Source: Podila epigama
Taxonomy: Eukaryota; Mortierellomycota; Mortierellomycetes; Mortierellales; Mortierellaceae
Assembly: GCA_015679605.1 (NCBI GenBank)
Contig: JAAAVE010000946.1
Coordinates: forward strand, 1 to 11,788
Direction: 5' to 3'
Length of the DNA: 11,788 nt
The translations under genes were made by a program, and so were the position numbers. The notes below the pieces were generated by a model, which did no database searches, was not told the origin of the DNA, and worked only from the letters and a program-made list of their open reading frames with translations. Shown here one piece after another: positions 1 to 7,996 of this stretch (its first letter is position 1; the number at the start of each line of letters is the position of its first letter).

Positions 1-311
1 GGAAAAAAACAAAAAACTAAAAAAAAAAAAGTAGTATCAAAGCATTGTTTCTTGTGGCCTGACATGATATGAAGAAAAGTAAGAATATGACTGTCGATGT
101 TCTTTTTTCTTATGTTATTTTCGGCCACACCTTCAACTCTTTTTAATACACGAAAGATGGACATGGCCATGAGAAGCGTTTTATTTTTTTAATCGTGAAT
201 GAATTCGTATCCGGAGCAACAGAATGATTTGACAAAGTATCCGACTTTGACTTGCAAAAAAAAAAGAGTGTAACAGCAACAATCGTATTCTCTGCAACTA
301 TTTTTTATACA
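1..311. other. AT-rich intergenic DNA, no gene seen
   Basis: This stretch is AT-rich, with a long A run near positions 20-31, further A and T runs near 185 and 256, and no open frame with recognisable protein similarity on either strand. It lies downstream of the 3' end of the minus-strand nuclease gene. I see no tRNA-like cloverleaf and no repeat unit beyond homopolymer runs. Confidence 0.6.
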
Positions 312-317
312 TTTATT
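312..317 (-). terminator. Probable polyadenylation signal of the LCL3-like gene
   Basis: An exact AATAAA on the minus strand lies about 100 nt past the TAG stop of the nuclease gene, in AT-rich sequence. The position and motif fit a 3' end-processing signal. The actual cleavage site cannot be read from the sequence. Confidence 0.55.
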
Positions 318-417
318 CTCTATATTCACTGTAATCTGCATCCTGTTCAATATGTTTAGCATTTCTGAGTCTTGGTGTCAATGGAGGTGTGCTCCATATT
401 ACGAGATCATGAAAAGG

Positions 418-1658
418 CTAAACTCCATCGCGAAGGTGCTTCTTCTTGTGGTCTGCGGCGCTCACCATATCCTTTTGAGACCAGATGCCAACCTTCTGAC
501 GCCTACAATTATTCGTCAATTATAAAAATTGAAATGTCAAGTCTATCGTCTTTGATCTTCATGAAAAGTCGCAAGGAAGAGAAAATAACCAAAAAAGATT
601 GTCTTACCTGGCTTTTGCCTCCACCTTCTCAAACACGTTCAAGAGGCCACCATACTCGGAGCCAGCCTGACGATAGATCTGTCCATATCCCATCTTGAGC
701 ATCTCTATACTCACATTTTTCTTTGGTAGAAAGGGAAACATGCGAGGATACCATGCCATGGCCACGACGCGATCATACCGATCCCGTGCGAATGGTTGGA
801 TCAACACTGTCTTGCCGTTCAACTGTTGACGCAGCCAGGCAAGAGATTCTTTTGCGAATGGTTGTGCTGGCATACCGAAATGTGCGTTCTACGAATGCAT
901 TTTTTATTTATGGAAGATATCGACACAGCCAACAAGGAAATGAAGCATTGTTAATTGCAAGACTTGAAAATACAGGAGCATTAGATTGACATTGCAGTCT
1001 GTTTTTTGTTTTTTGTTTTTTTGAAGGTTACCTCTGGGGCATCGACACCAGCAACCCGCACTGGTATCGTTTGATCCATTAGTTCTACGTAGAATGAATG
1101 CAGACATGAGTATCAGTCCACAAGAAAAAAGAATGTTAAAATGAAAAAAGGGGATCATGAGAGTCAAAATAACCACCCCATCCAAAACTAACCCTTCTTA
1201 ATGGTTGGCACATGGCGGAGCCATCCCCAACCAGCCCAGATCCCGCCAGGGGTATGATAGAACCTGAAATTGTCAGAGTCGCCAACACTGGTGACCTTGC
1301 CCTTCAGGATACGTTTGCCCTTCAACATGTTTGGTGTCATATAGGCGGTGGTTGGGATCCTGCGAAGACGGGTTCGGTAAAAGATCACTCCTCCAGACAC
1401 TACACCAAAGACCGCGGTAGCAATCAAGTAAGGTTCGACTGAAGGTGGGATTTGGAGAGACGAGAACAAGGACGAGAAGGACGTGGCTGTGGTTGCAGTG
1501 GCCTTGTCAATTGATGCTTTGGTTGAATTGTAGATCTCGGAGGCATCATGTTCTACTTTTTCTATTGTCTTTTCCAGGGTGGTGGACAAGTGGTCTGATG
1601 AATCTGTTGACGATGTGTTTGAATCTTTGGATGAACTGGATGTGAATGGCCAGACCAT
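418..1658 (-). CDS. LCL3: LCL3-like membrane-anchored thermonuclease-family endonuclease, 4 exons, 294 aa
   Basis: Exons, read on the minus strand, are 1658-1193, 1084-1032, 888-608 and 502-418. Introns start GTTAGT, GTAACC and GTAAGA, and all end in TAG. The first 70 residues are Ser/Thr-rich. A membrane segment lies at about residues 76-94. A staphylococcal-nuclease (SNase) domain follows, from about residue 118. Its landmarks match fungal LCL3: [13 protein letters not shown] (127-139), [10 protein letters not shown] (164-173) and DRYDRVVAM (209-217). R165, E173 and R213 correspond to the catalytic Arg, Glu and Arg of the SNase family. The domain closes with KVGIW and a short basic tail ending in TAG. 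The start at 1658 gives the usual LCL3 beginning MVWPF; an in-frame ATG 32 codons upstream would add an unlikely leader. Yeast Lcl3 is reported as a mitochondrial membrane protein; that location is inferred here. The start lies 207 bp from the end of the phosphomannomutase gene on the same strand. The family call is firm, the substrate is unknown. Confidence 0.93.
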
Positions 1659-1865
1659 GATGTGAATTGTTCGAGTGTGTGAATGTGGGAAAGTGACGCG
1701 TGAATGATGAACGCAAGAGGTTAAGAAAAGTGGTTGTTGCTTTGTGTCGCACAAAAGGGGAAGACATTAATGTCCAATGGGGCTCAGCCCTGGTTTGACA
1801 AGTGGCACTATGGCCAAATATCATTTATTACATGAAGGTGGAAAAAAAAAGGTATTTGGGTTTTC
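1659..1865 (-). promoter_or_regulatory. Compact tandem spacer: 3' end of phosphomannomutase plus promoter/leader of LCL3-like gene
   Basis: Only 207 bp separate the stop of the upstream minus-strand gene from the LCL3-like start codon. The region must hold both the polyadenylation signal of one gene (1824-1829) and the promoter of the next. On the minus strand the last 40 nt before the ATG are rich in C, A and T with ACAC/CACT runs, like the leaders of other genes here. I see no clear TATA box. Confidence 0.5.
1824..1829 (-). terminator. Probable polyadenylation signal of the phosphomannomutase gene
   Basis: A minus-strand AATAAA lies about 40 nt beyond the TAA stop. It is the only exact copy in the spacer, and its distance fits a short 3' UTR. 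Confidence 0.55.
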
Positions 1866-3706
1866 TTAAAAAAAGAGCTCCTTCAAGATTCTTTGAGTGT
1901 CCTCAGGACTGGTGACAGAATGGCCAGTGACCGAGGGATGGTTGTAGATCTCATAGTCATTTCCACCCTAATTGTAAAGTACCATGCAACACACACAAAG
2001 AGAGATAGGGAAAAAAGGATTAACAGGCAGAACTGCTTCACTAGAACGTTCTCTGCCAAGATGCCATCCATAACACAAATCAATTTATACAGCAAAAATA
2101 GAGTCCTCACCTTGAAGGTCTTGTCGCCGAAAAAGTGAATGGTCTTGAAGTTCTCGTGCTCAATATGACGAAGGCAGTAGGTCTTGTCCCAACCAGTGGG
2201 GAAAACATCAAAGGAAATTTGTCCGCCTATGGGGTTGGCAACGAGCATGAGATTGGCATGTTCATTCAAGGGTAGGACTAGACAAACATTGACGAAACAG
2301 TCTGGATGGACTGGCGATGAGTAAATTCCTTACCGATAGAGTAGGTCAAGCCGTAATCAGGGAATTCGTTCTTAAGAGCAGCAACAAACTTTTCGCGCAG
2401 CTTGTGCTCCTATAGAACAGGATAGATATATGTCCATGAGAAGAGGAGGAAGTCGAGATGAGGACATGATCATGTTAGACATTGTTTCTTTTCATTTCTT
2501 TTTTCTTTTTGCGCGCTCTCTCATGCTTTTGCTCGAATGAATGCCTATTACAACCCCACATCGACATCGGCCAATACGCAAAAGGTCTCTTCAATTTTAC
2601 CAAATCGAACTTTTCGAATTCGTTTCTCTCGGGATGGCTGCAGTTGCGTCCAATAGGCGAGATGTTGATCATGCCGTTGCGGAACTCGACAAACGTTCCA
2701 CTATTGAAAGGTAGGAAAATATATATACATTTGTGTACGTGTCGCCAGGGATTTAATCCAAACAAAAAAAAGGGGAGGTGGTTAGTGAGTCAAGAGCATT
2801 CTTGAGGAAAGAGGATTGGATGAGACTATGTGTCGGCATTGGAGATTGACTTACCGCTTGACAGGGATATCCAGGTCGGCAATGTAGCGAAGGACAAAGT
2901 TGACGAGCTTCTTGTACCTTTCCTCGCCCAGGTAACCAATGAAGCTCTATAGATAAGAGAGAAAGGGTCGGGTAAAAGCCATTTGAGTATGCATATCTTT
3001 TCCTTTGGGGAATTTGAGACTAAGAGCTGTACAGGTTGAACATGTTTTCGAGCTGTACCTGAGAAGCAAGCTTTTCACCCATCTTGTATGCAGTCAAGCC
3101 ATTCTCAGAGAAGCAGTAATCAAAGTTTTGGAGAACTATAAAAAAAAGTACAGAGCGTTTAGATTCAATATGCGAGCATTTCTTTTTTAGATCAGACCAA
3201 AGAGATGCTCAAAAGCGAAAGCAAATGTTAACGCGCGAGGGCAATCCTTGTTGGAGGTCAGCCAGGATCTCAATTGACGACGTCCTTATTCAAAACGAGA
3301 CACTCACACCATGCCAAGGAATAATACGAAAGGGAATATAAATGGGTAGATATAACATGATAAGGCAAAATTACCGTTAGATCCCAATTGCTCGACTTGT
3401 TTGCTGAGATCAGATCCTCCGACAAAGCCAACGACACACTTTTTACGGAGCTCCTTCAATGTATCTTCCATGGCTTTAGTGATAACCTATAAGTGTCGTT
3501 GTCGAGTCAATGGCAGTATGAAGAAGGCGGAACAATGGATGTCAGTGGGTTGACGATAAGAGGGCAAGACAGAAAGAACGGACAGCAAGCGAGAAGGGAG
3601 TGTGAAGACGCACCAAGCGAGCGGGCGTCAAGGTTCCATCGACATCAAAGAGACAGATGGTGTCGGGGTGGGTACGAGAAGAAAAGTCGGAAGCGCTGGT
3701 CATCAT
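1866..3706 (-). CDS. SEC53: Phosphomannomutase (Sec53/PMM2 type), 8 exons, 255 aa
   Basis: The enzyme converts mannose-6-phosphate to mannose-1-phosphate in the cytosol, the step before GDP-mannose for N-glycans, O-mannosylation and GPI anchors. Exons on the minus strand are 3706-3614, 3486-3375, 3135-3059, 2946-2855, 2700-2601, 2409-2334, 2226-2111 and 1967-1866. All seven introns are GT-AG, and the spliced frame is open throughout. HAD-family motif DVDGT sits at residues 21-25, with D21 the expected phospho-acceptor and D23 the acid/base. Other landmarks are [33 protein letters not shown] (131-144, substrate-binding arginines), [14 protein letters not shown] (188-201), FFGDKT (215-220) and GGNDYEIY (223-230). 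Length matches yeast Sec53 (254 aa) and human PMM2 (246 aa). Two ATGs are adjacent (3706 and 3703); the first is used by convention. The gene diverges from the Sec61 beta gene. I see no missing catalytic residue. Confidence 0.97.
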
Positions 3707-4164
3707 GTGTTTTTTTCTTGTGATGGGGTGTGATGGGGATGTAATGTGATGAGAGTGGGAGTGAAGTGAAGTGAAGCAAAGTGTTGAAAAGAGATGTCTT
3801 TCACTTCTGTCTGTCAACAGGGCTTTAAAATAATAAAAAACGTGTTCAATCAATCACACACAAGCAGTGATGCCTGGATTTAACGAATGTCCCTGACTGC
3901 CTGATTGCTCTTCCTCGGTGGGAAATACACATTCTTCTTTCTGCTCCTTCCGCCCTATCGACCTTGCACGATTCGCCCGCTGATTGGTCCACGCGTGTTG
4001 CCATAATTTCTTTGCTGAATTCTTTGCGACACTTTCTTTTTTGGTGCTCTCAATCGTTCCTTTCTTTTTATTCTTCAGCCTTATTTTCTTCATCCTTCTT
4101 TTTCATCCTTTTCATTCCATCACCTCCTCCACACTCACACACACACAAACACACTCACACGACA
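3707..4164. promoter_or_regulatory. Divergent promoter shared by phosphomannomutase and Sec61 beta genes
   Basis: The 458 bp between two start codons on opposite strands must hold both promoters. A CCAAT-type element, ATTGG at 3983-3987, lies near the middle, followed by ACGCGT at 3991-3996. An AT-rich TTTAAAA block (3824-3830) lies about 120 bp upstream of the phosphomannomutase start and could act as its TATA region. On the Sec61 beta side, about 4033-4130 is a T/C-rich tract that passes into CA-rich DNA at 4131-4164 just before the ATG, a typical leader of strongly expressed fungal genes. The elements are read by eye; their function is inferred. Confidence 0.6.
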
Positions 4165-5117
4165 ATGGTAAAAAGAACGCTTACATTTACTCAAGAAATG
4201 GACCAGCCTGGATACCCGTTTACGAATATATGTGTTTTGGTCACAATGCAAAAGATACATCAATCACTCTCCAGATGTGTCCCAAGAGCAACACGAAAAC
4301 AACATCAGCAAAAACAAACAACAAACCATCTGTGCTCATGGGAGTTTGGCATTTGACGAAATCATTCCTTCTATACTAACAACTTGTTCTCTTTTTTCTA
4401 CATTCACATCTATAGTCTGACTCTGCTCCTTCCCCTAACCCCGCCGGTGCTTCTCCCCGTGGTGCTGTCAGGTGCGTCTCATTGTGACAACTGTTTTTCG
4501 GAAGATGGATGTTCATCTGGATTTCTCGTGTGCTTTTCGCAGGAGTGGTTTTTCTCTTTTTTTTTTTTTGCCTGATCCGATAGCGTCTTCATTAACAAAC
4601 ATGTCCTTTTACTGAATTCTTTATAACAGGAGACGCACCACTGCCTCCAAGGCCCAGTCTTCCCGTGCCCCTGGCCCCAGCACCTCTGGAATGATGCGCA
4701 TCTACACTGATGACTCTCCTGGTCTCCGCGTGTAAGTGTTGAAAGAAAACTCGATCCTTGATCTCTCTTTTTTTCTTGTTTTTGGACTGCTCGATTGCTC
4801 GACTGCTCAACAGCAATGATAGCTCGACTATTCGTTTCACCCGTGGATCCTTGATCTTTTTTTTTCTCGATCCCCTTTTGAACATCAAAGAAATGAAAGT
4901 TGCGTTGGACATATATTCCCCACGCCCCTTCTTCTATTGCTCCCATTCCCCTATTTCCCCCTGAGAAATTGGGCATTGACCCTTTTTTATTGACACTGAT
5001 GAACCATTCATGTTTCTCTCTACATATAGTGATCCCGTTGTTGTCCTTGTCTTGTCTTTGGCCTTCATCGCCTCTGTCTTTGCTCTCCACATCTACGGAA
5101 AGCTTACCCGCGGTTAA
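4165..5117 (+). CDS. SBH1: Sec61 beta subunit of the ER protein translocon (Sbh1), 4 exons, 82 aa
   Basis: This is the small tail-anchored subunit of the Sec61 channel in the ER membrane. Exons are 4165-4167, 4416-4471, 4630-4731 and 5030-5117. Exon 1 is the ATG alone, split directly before GTAAAA. The other donors are GTGCGT and GTAAGT, and all acceptors end in AG. The protein starts MSDSAPSPNP, has a basic RRRTT stretch, then the family hallmark MRIYTDDSPGLRVDPVVV (residues 41-58). One membrane segment follows at about 57-77, and the protein ends HIYGKLTRG, like Sec61 beta/Sbh1. Length equals yeast Sbh1 (82 aa). Introns make up 704 of 953 nt. The ATG-only first exon is inferred: it is the only ATG followed by GT in the region that splices in frame, and it restores the expected N-terminus. 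The neighbouring divergent gene also serves secretion. Confidence 0.95.
4785..4808 (+). repeat. Three tandem 8-bp units in intron 3 of the Sec61 beta gene
   Basis: The units are GACTGCTC, GATTGCTC and GACTGCTC, back to back. The same intron carries GATCCTTGATCT twice (4753-4764 and 4846-4857), each followed by a T-rich run. The intron (4732-5029, 298 nt) appears to have grown by local duplication. No function is implied. Confidence 0.75.
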
Positions 5118-5381
5118 ATGAGTCAAGAAGAAAGGAAAGAAGAAAGAAACAAGAGCTTTTCCCGCACTTCACCTCAAATATAATCTGAAACTCTGGACAA
5201 GAAGCTTTGCAACAACACTCGGAGTATCTGGAGTAGAAAGCAACTTTTTTTTTTCTTTTTCTTTAATTCTTTACAAACCAACAGAGCAGAACACACATTG
5301 TACAATATACAAAAGCAAAAAAAATATATACACATATATAAAAAAAGCTTTGCAGCCCGCAAACGATTTGAAAAAAAATGC
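5118..5381. other. Convergent spacer holding both 3' ends
   Basis: This 264-bp stretch lies between the stops of the Sec61 beta gene (plus) and the RtcB-family gene (minus). It has a T-rich block at about 5246-5273, a run of A and alternating AT/AC dinucleotides at about 5317-5346, and no exact AATAAA on either strand. 3' end formation presumably relies on A/T-rich variants such as the ATATAA near 5177. No further gene is seen. Confidence 0.6.
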
Positions 5382-7368
5382 TCATTTTCTATGGTCATGT
5401 TGGTCATTTCGCATCTTGTACGTGCAGATCGGCCTCAGGATGGCCATGACCTTGATGTAAGGCCCAAGATCTGCAATGATATCTGTGATATCCTTGTACG
5501 CGTCAGGCTGTTCTTCAAACAGTAGATCTGGGTCTTCACAAATGACGCTTGAGCCAAGGTGAGTTGTTTGGAGAGCCGAGATGGAGCCTTGCTTCGAAGC
5601 CAAGGGTCGCTTCGACAGGGCCTTGGCACGCGGCAATAAGCGGCCTGCGCCATGGGCAAGTGAATACCCGTTCTTGTCCTGATCACCTGTGGGCATGACC
5701 AAGTATGAAAAATGGCCACGACTGCCAGGGATCACGACTAGGCTACGGTCGCTGGGTGCTGCACCCTTTCGGTGGATCCAACAAGGATGTTCTGCATCAA
5801 TGCTGGGAATCAATTTTTGCTCGACATTGTTGTGCCAGATATCGAGGAGCTTGATCGCGTCCTCTTCGGCGTTCAATCGACTCAACACGCGATGAGCAAT
5901 CAATTCTCGGTTCGTTCTGGCCCATGCGCAAGCAGCGTCATGCTGCTTCAAATACTCCTGACCACTCTCTGAGGAGGCATCAATGCCCACCAATTTCTTT
6001 TCTGCTTTTGTCTGCATGCGATTCGAAGCCTCGAGCACAGTCTGACCAAATTTGCGAGAACCCGAATGAACAATGAGATAGGTCTTGTCGGCTGTCAATC
6101 CAAACTCTTCACAGAGGGTATCATCGACGCGTTGTTCAAGAATCACAAACTCTGCGAAATGGTTTCCACCACCGATGGTGCCTAGTTGGTCCAAGTGTGC
6201 TTTGCCTGTCTCGGCATGCTCGATACCTAACTTTGAGATCAGAAACTGGTGTGGATCGCCTTCGGTCCATCTGCCCTCGAGCTGGAAGAGTTTGTCAACA
6301 ATCTTTTGAGGTTTGATGTCTGAAGATAACCTCGTCTTGTATACGGCCATGCCACATCCCTATATGTGTGTAGATTGTGTGTGTATGTATTGTGTTAGTC
6401 GTTTGCGAGTTTTGGACCATGGAGTAATGGGTACGTCACATCACGCCTTTCAGCCAACGGTAAAGAAAGGACAAAAAGGTGATGATACTGTGTACACAGA
6501 CTATGATACATACAATGTCATTGCCGATTAATGCTGGATAGATGAACTTTTGTGTGATGAACGTTGCTCCGATCGGGTATTGGTTTCCTATGAGGAATGC
6601 CACAACAAGACAATGAAGGGAACAAAAAAAAATGAATGTGTTAGTTACTCTATACTCATACTCACATGCACACGTCATACTCACACTAACACAACTTACC
6701 AGGATGCAGATCCGGTTGACCAACAACTCGTCTCATGCCCGGAAAGAGAGCAGTGCGGTTGAGTTGTGTATTGGCGTCAGGGTCGACAAAGCTCCTCTTT
6801 GCCAGGATCGAAATGCTTGCTGAAATTTCTGGTTCAAGAGAAATATTGTCCAGACCAACAGTTGCATTCTCTACATCTGCCGTCGTTGTTGCTGCTGTTG
6901 CACTGTTATCATTGTCCTTTGCAACATGTTCCTTTGAGGCTTCTGTCGCCGTTGCTGAATCTTCCTTGATCTGACCCACATATCCTTCACCACAAGATAC
7001 AAAGACAAGACTATGAATGTAAAAGAAGTAGATGATGATGAAGGTCAACAAAAATAACAACGAGTGTTTTATAACGATTCGTTTTTGCGTGTTTTGTCAT
7101 GAAGAAGAGACCCTCTAGCAATGAATATTCATATAGAAACATACCTGTCCTGCGCGATCTTGCCATTCAGTAACCAGGTAGGATCCGATAATTCGACGCC
7201 ATGTGTTAGATAAAGTGTTTTTGCCTTCTTGAGTCGAAGTTTGTTCTTGGCTAATGTGATGATGTCGCTCAAGGCATTTGAAGCTGTCTCTGGATCCACT
7301 TTGAGAAGGACAGCCGAGCGTTGTGTCTGCTTTGCGTTATTGACAAGTGTTAGGCGTATTGAAGGCAT
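5382..7368 (-). CDS. rtcB: RtcB-family RNA ligase with N-terminal ubiquitin-like extension, 4 exons, 528 aa
   Basis: RtcB enzymes join RNA 2',3'-cyclic phosphate (3'-phosphate) and 5'-hydroxyl ends using GTP and Mn2+. Exons on the minus strand are 7368-7145, 7010-6700, 6587-6514 and 6359-5382; donors GTATGT, GTAAGT and GTATGT. Residues 1-88 look like a small beta-grasp/ubiquitin-like domain ending LVFVSCGEGYVG. Residues about 90-145 are an Ala/Thr/Asp/Glu-rich linker. The RtcB core follows: GQPDLHPGNQYPIGA, NDIGCGM (D202, C205), GTIGGGNHFAE (N269, H270), VHSGSRKFG (H301), WHNNVE (H379), HRKGAAP (399-405), IPGSRG and LAHGAGR (H439, the expected guanylylated His). All metal and GMP ligands are present, so activity is plausible. 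Bacterial RtcB is about 400 aa; the excess is the N-terminal extension. The PGSRG and LAHGAGR variants suggest an RtcB-like subgroup, not the E. coli tRNA-repair type. Its RNA substrate is not visible. Confidence 0.92.
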
Positions 7369-7655
7369 TGTATCTTTGTATTGAAGGCGTCTTGTTCAGG
7401 TGTTCAAAAAGAATGAGATAACGATCTGAGTGTGAGTGTGAGTGTGTGTAACAAAGGTGGTGATGATGAGAAAAGGAGAAGGAAGAAGGAAGAAAGAAGA
7501 AGAGAATGTGTAACAGGAACCATTTGAACATAGCCCAATGCTGGCTTTATTTTATATTCGCCAATTTGGTACATCCCATCAGATTTTTGACTTTGTCTGC
7601 GGCTCCCGCAGTTTTTCGGGTCATATTAAGGGGTCATTATCTCTATTGTTAAAGC

Positions 7656-7726
7656 TGGCGTTAAGGTTCACTCTGGTTTGGGAAATAGCGCGCGCTATTG
7701 TCCAGTGTTCCTTGGTTGGCGTTAAG
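7656..7726 (+). repeat. Direct repeat TGGCGTTAAG flanking the palindrome
   Basis: The 10-mer occurs at 7656-7665 and 7717-7726, 61 bp apart, on either side of the 7684-7699 palindrome. The pairing with a palindrome in a divergent promoter suggests regulator sites, but two copies of a 10-mer are weak evidence. Confidence 0.5.
7684..7699. repeat. 16-bp perfect palindrome in the divergent promoter
   Basis: AATAGCGCGCGCTATT reads the same on both strands. It sits about 300 bp from each start codon, in the GC-richest part of an otherwise AT-rich spacer. Such symmetry suits a dimeric DNA-binding protein; no named factor is claimed. Confidence 0.6.
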
Positions 7727-7996
7727 TTTCGCGGCGGTTGGTCAAATCAGCTCTAGGCGATTGTCTTTTTCTTTTTACTAGCGCATGCAGAAGAGCGCTC
7801 CTTTATTTTGTGGCCGCGAAAATGTCCCTCGTCCATGGTTGCACAGCATGCTTGTGCATACATGGTGTTGCTTGGGGGTGTACTAGACGGCGTTGAGTAG
7901 ACACATCATCCTCATCTGAAGTACAGTGGCATTCTTTCATCTGTCAATCAACATCTTCCTTCATCATTTTTCACAAATCTCTCATTCATCCTTCAG

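Larger units (their letters stand above)
7369..7996. promoter_or_regulatory. Divergent intergenic region between RtcB-family and monooxygenase genes
   Basis: These 628 bp separate two outward-pointing starts. On the RtcB side the minus-strand leader has CA/CT repeats (7427-7450) and a pyrimidine-rich run (about 7465-7505), with a CCAAT at 7535-7539 (plus strand) and a minus-strand TATAAA at 7551-7556. The middle (about 7590-7760) is GC-richer and holds a palindrome and a direct repeat, listed separately. On the monooxygenase side, 7915-7996 is T/C-rich with CATC units leading into the ATG. A near-palindrome around 7841-7857 (GCACA...TGTGC about AGCATGCT) is off by one base. No gene is seen. 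Confidence 0.55.

Noticed and set aside
1212-1645. Plus-strand open frames opposite exon 1 of the LCL3-like gene
   Set aside because: They are antisense shadows of a coding exon whose own protein matches a known family.
3964-4379. Two overlapping open frames of about 130 residues on the plus strand
   Set aside because: They consist of low-complexity Phe/Ser/His/Thr from the T/C- and CA-rich leader and run into Sec61 beta intron 1; no family motif is present.
4479-5126. 215-residue open frame on the minus strand opposite Sec61 beta
   Set aside because: It is charged low-complexity sequence antisense to introns and exons of a well-supported gene, with no recognisable domain.
7426-7510. GT/GA-rich run considered as a telomeric, satellite or CRISPR-like repeat
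   Set aside because: The units are 2-6 bp and irregular, there is no spacer structure, and the run sits where a CA/CT-rich leader is expected on the minus strand.
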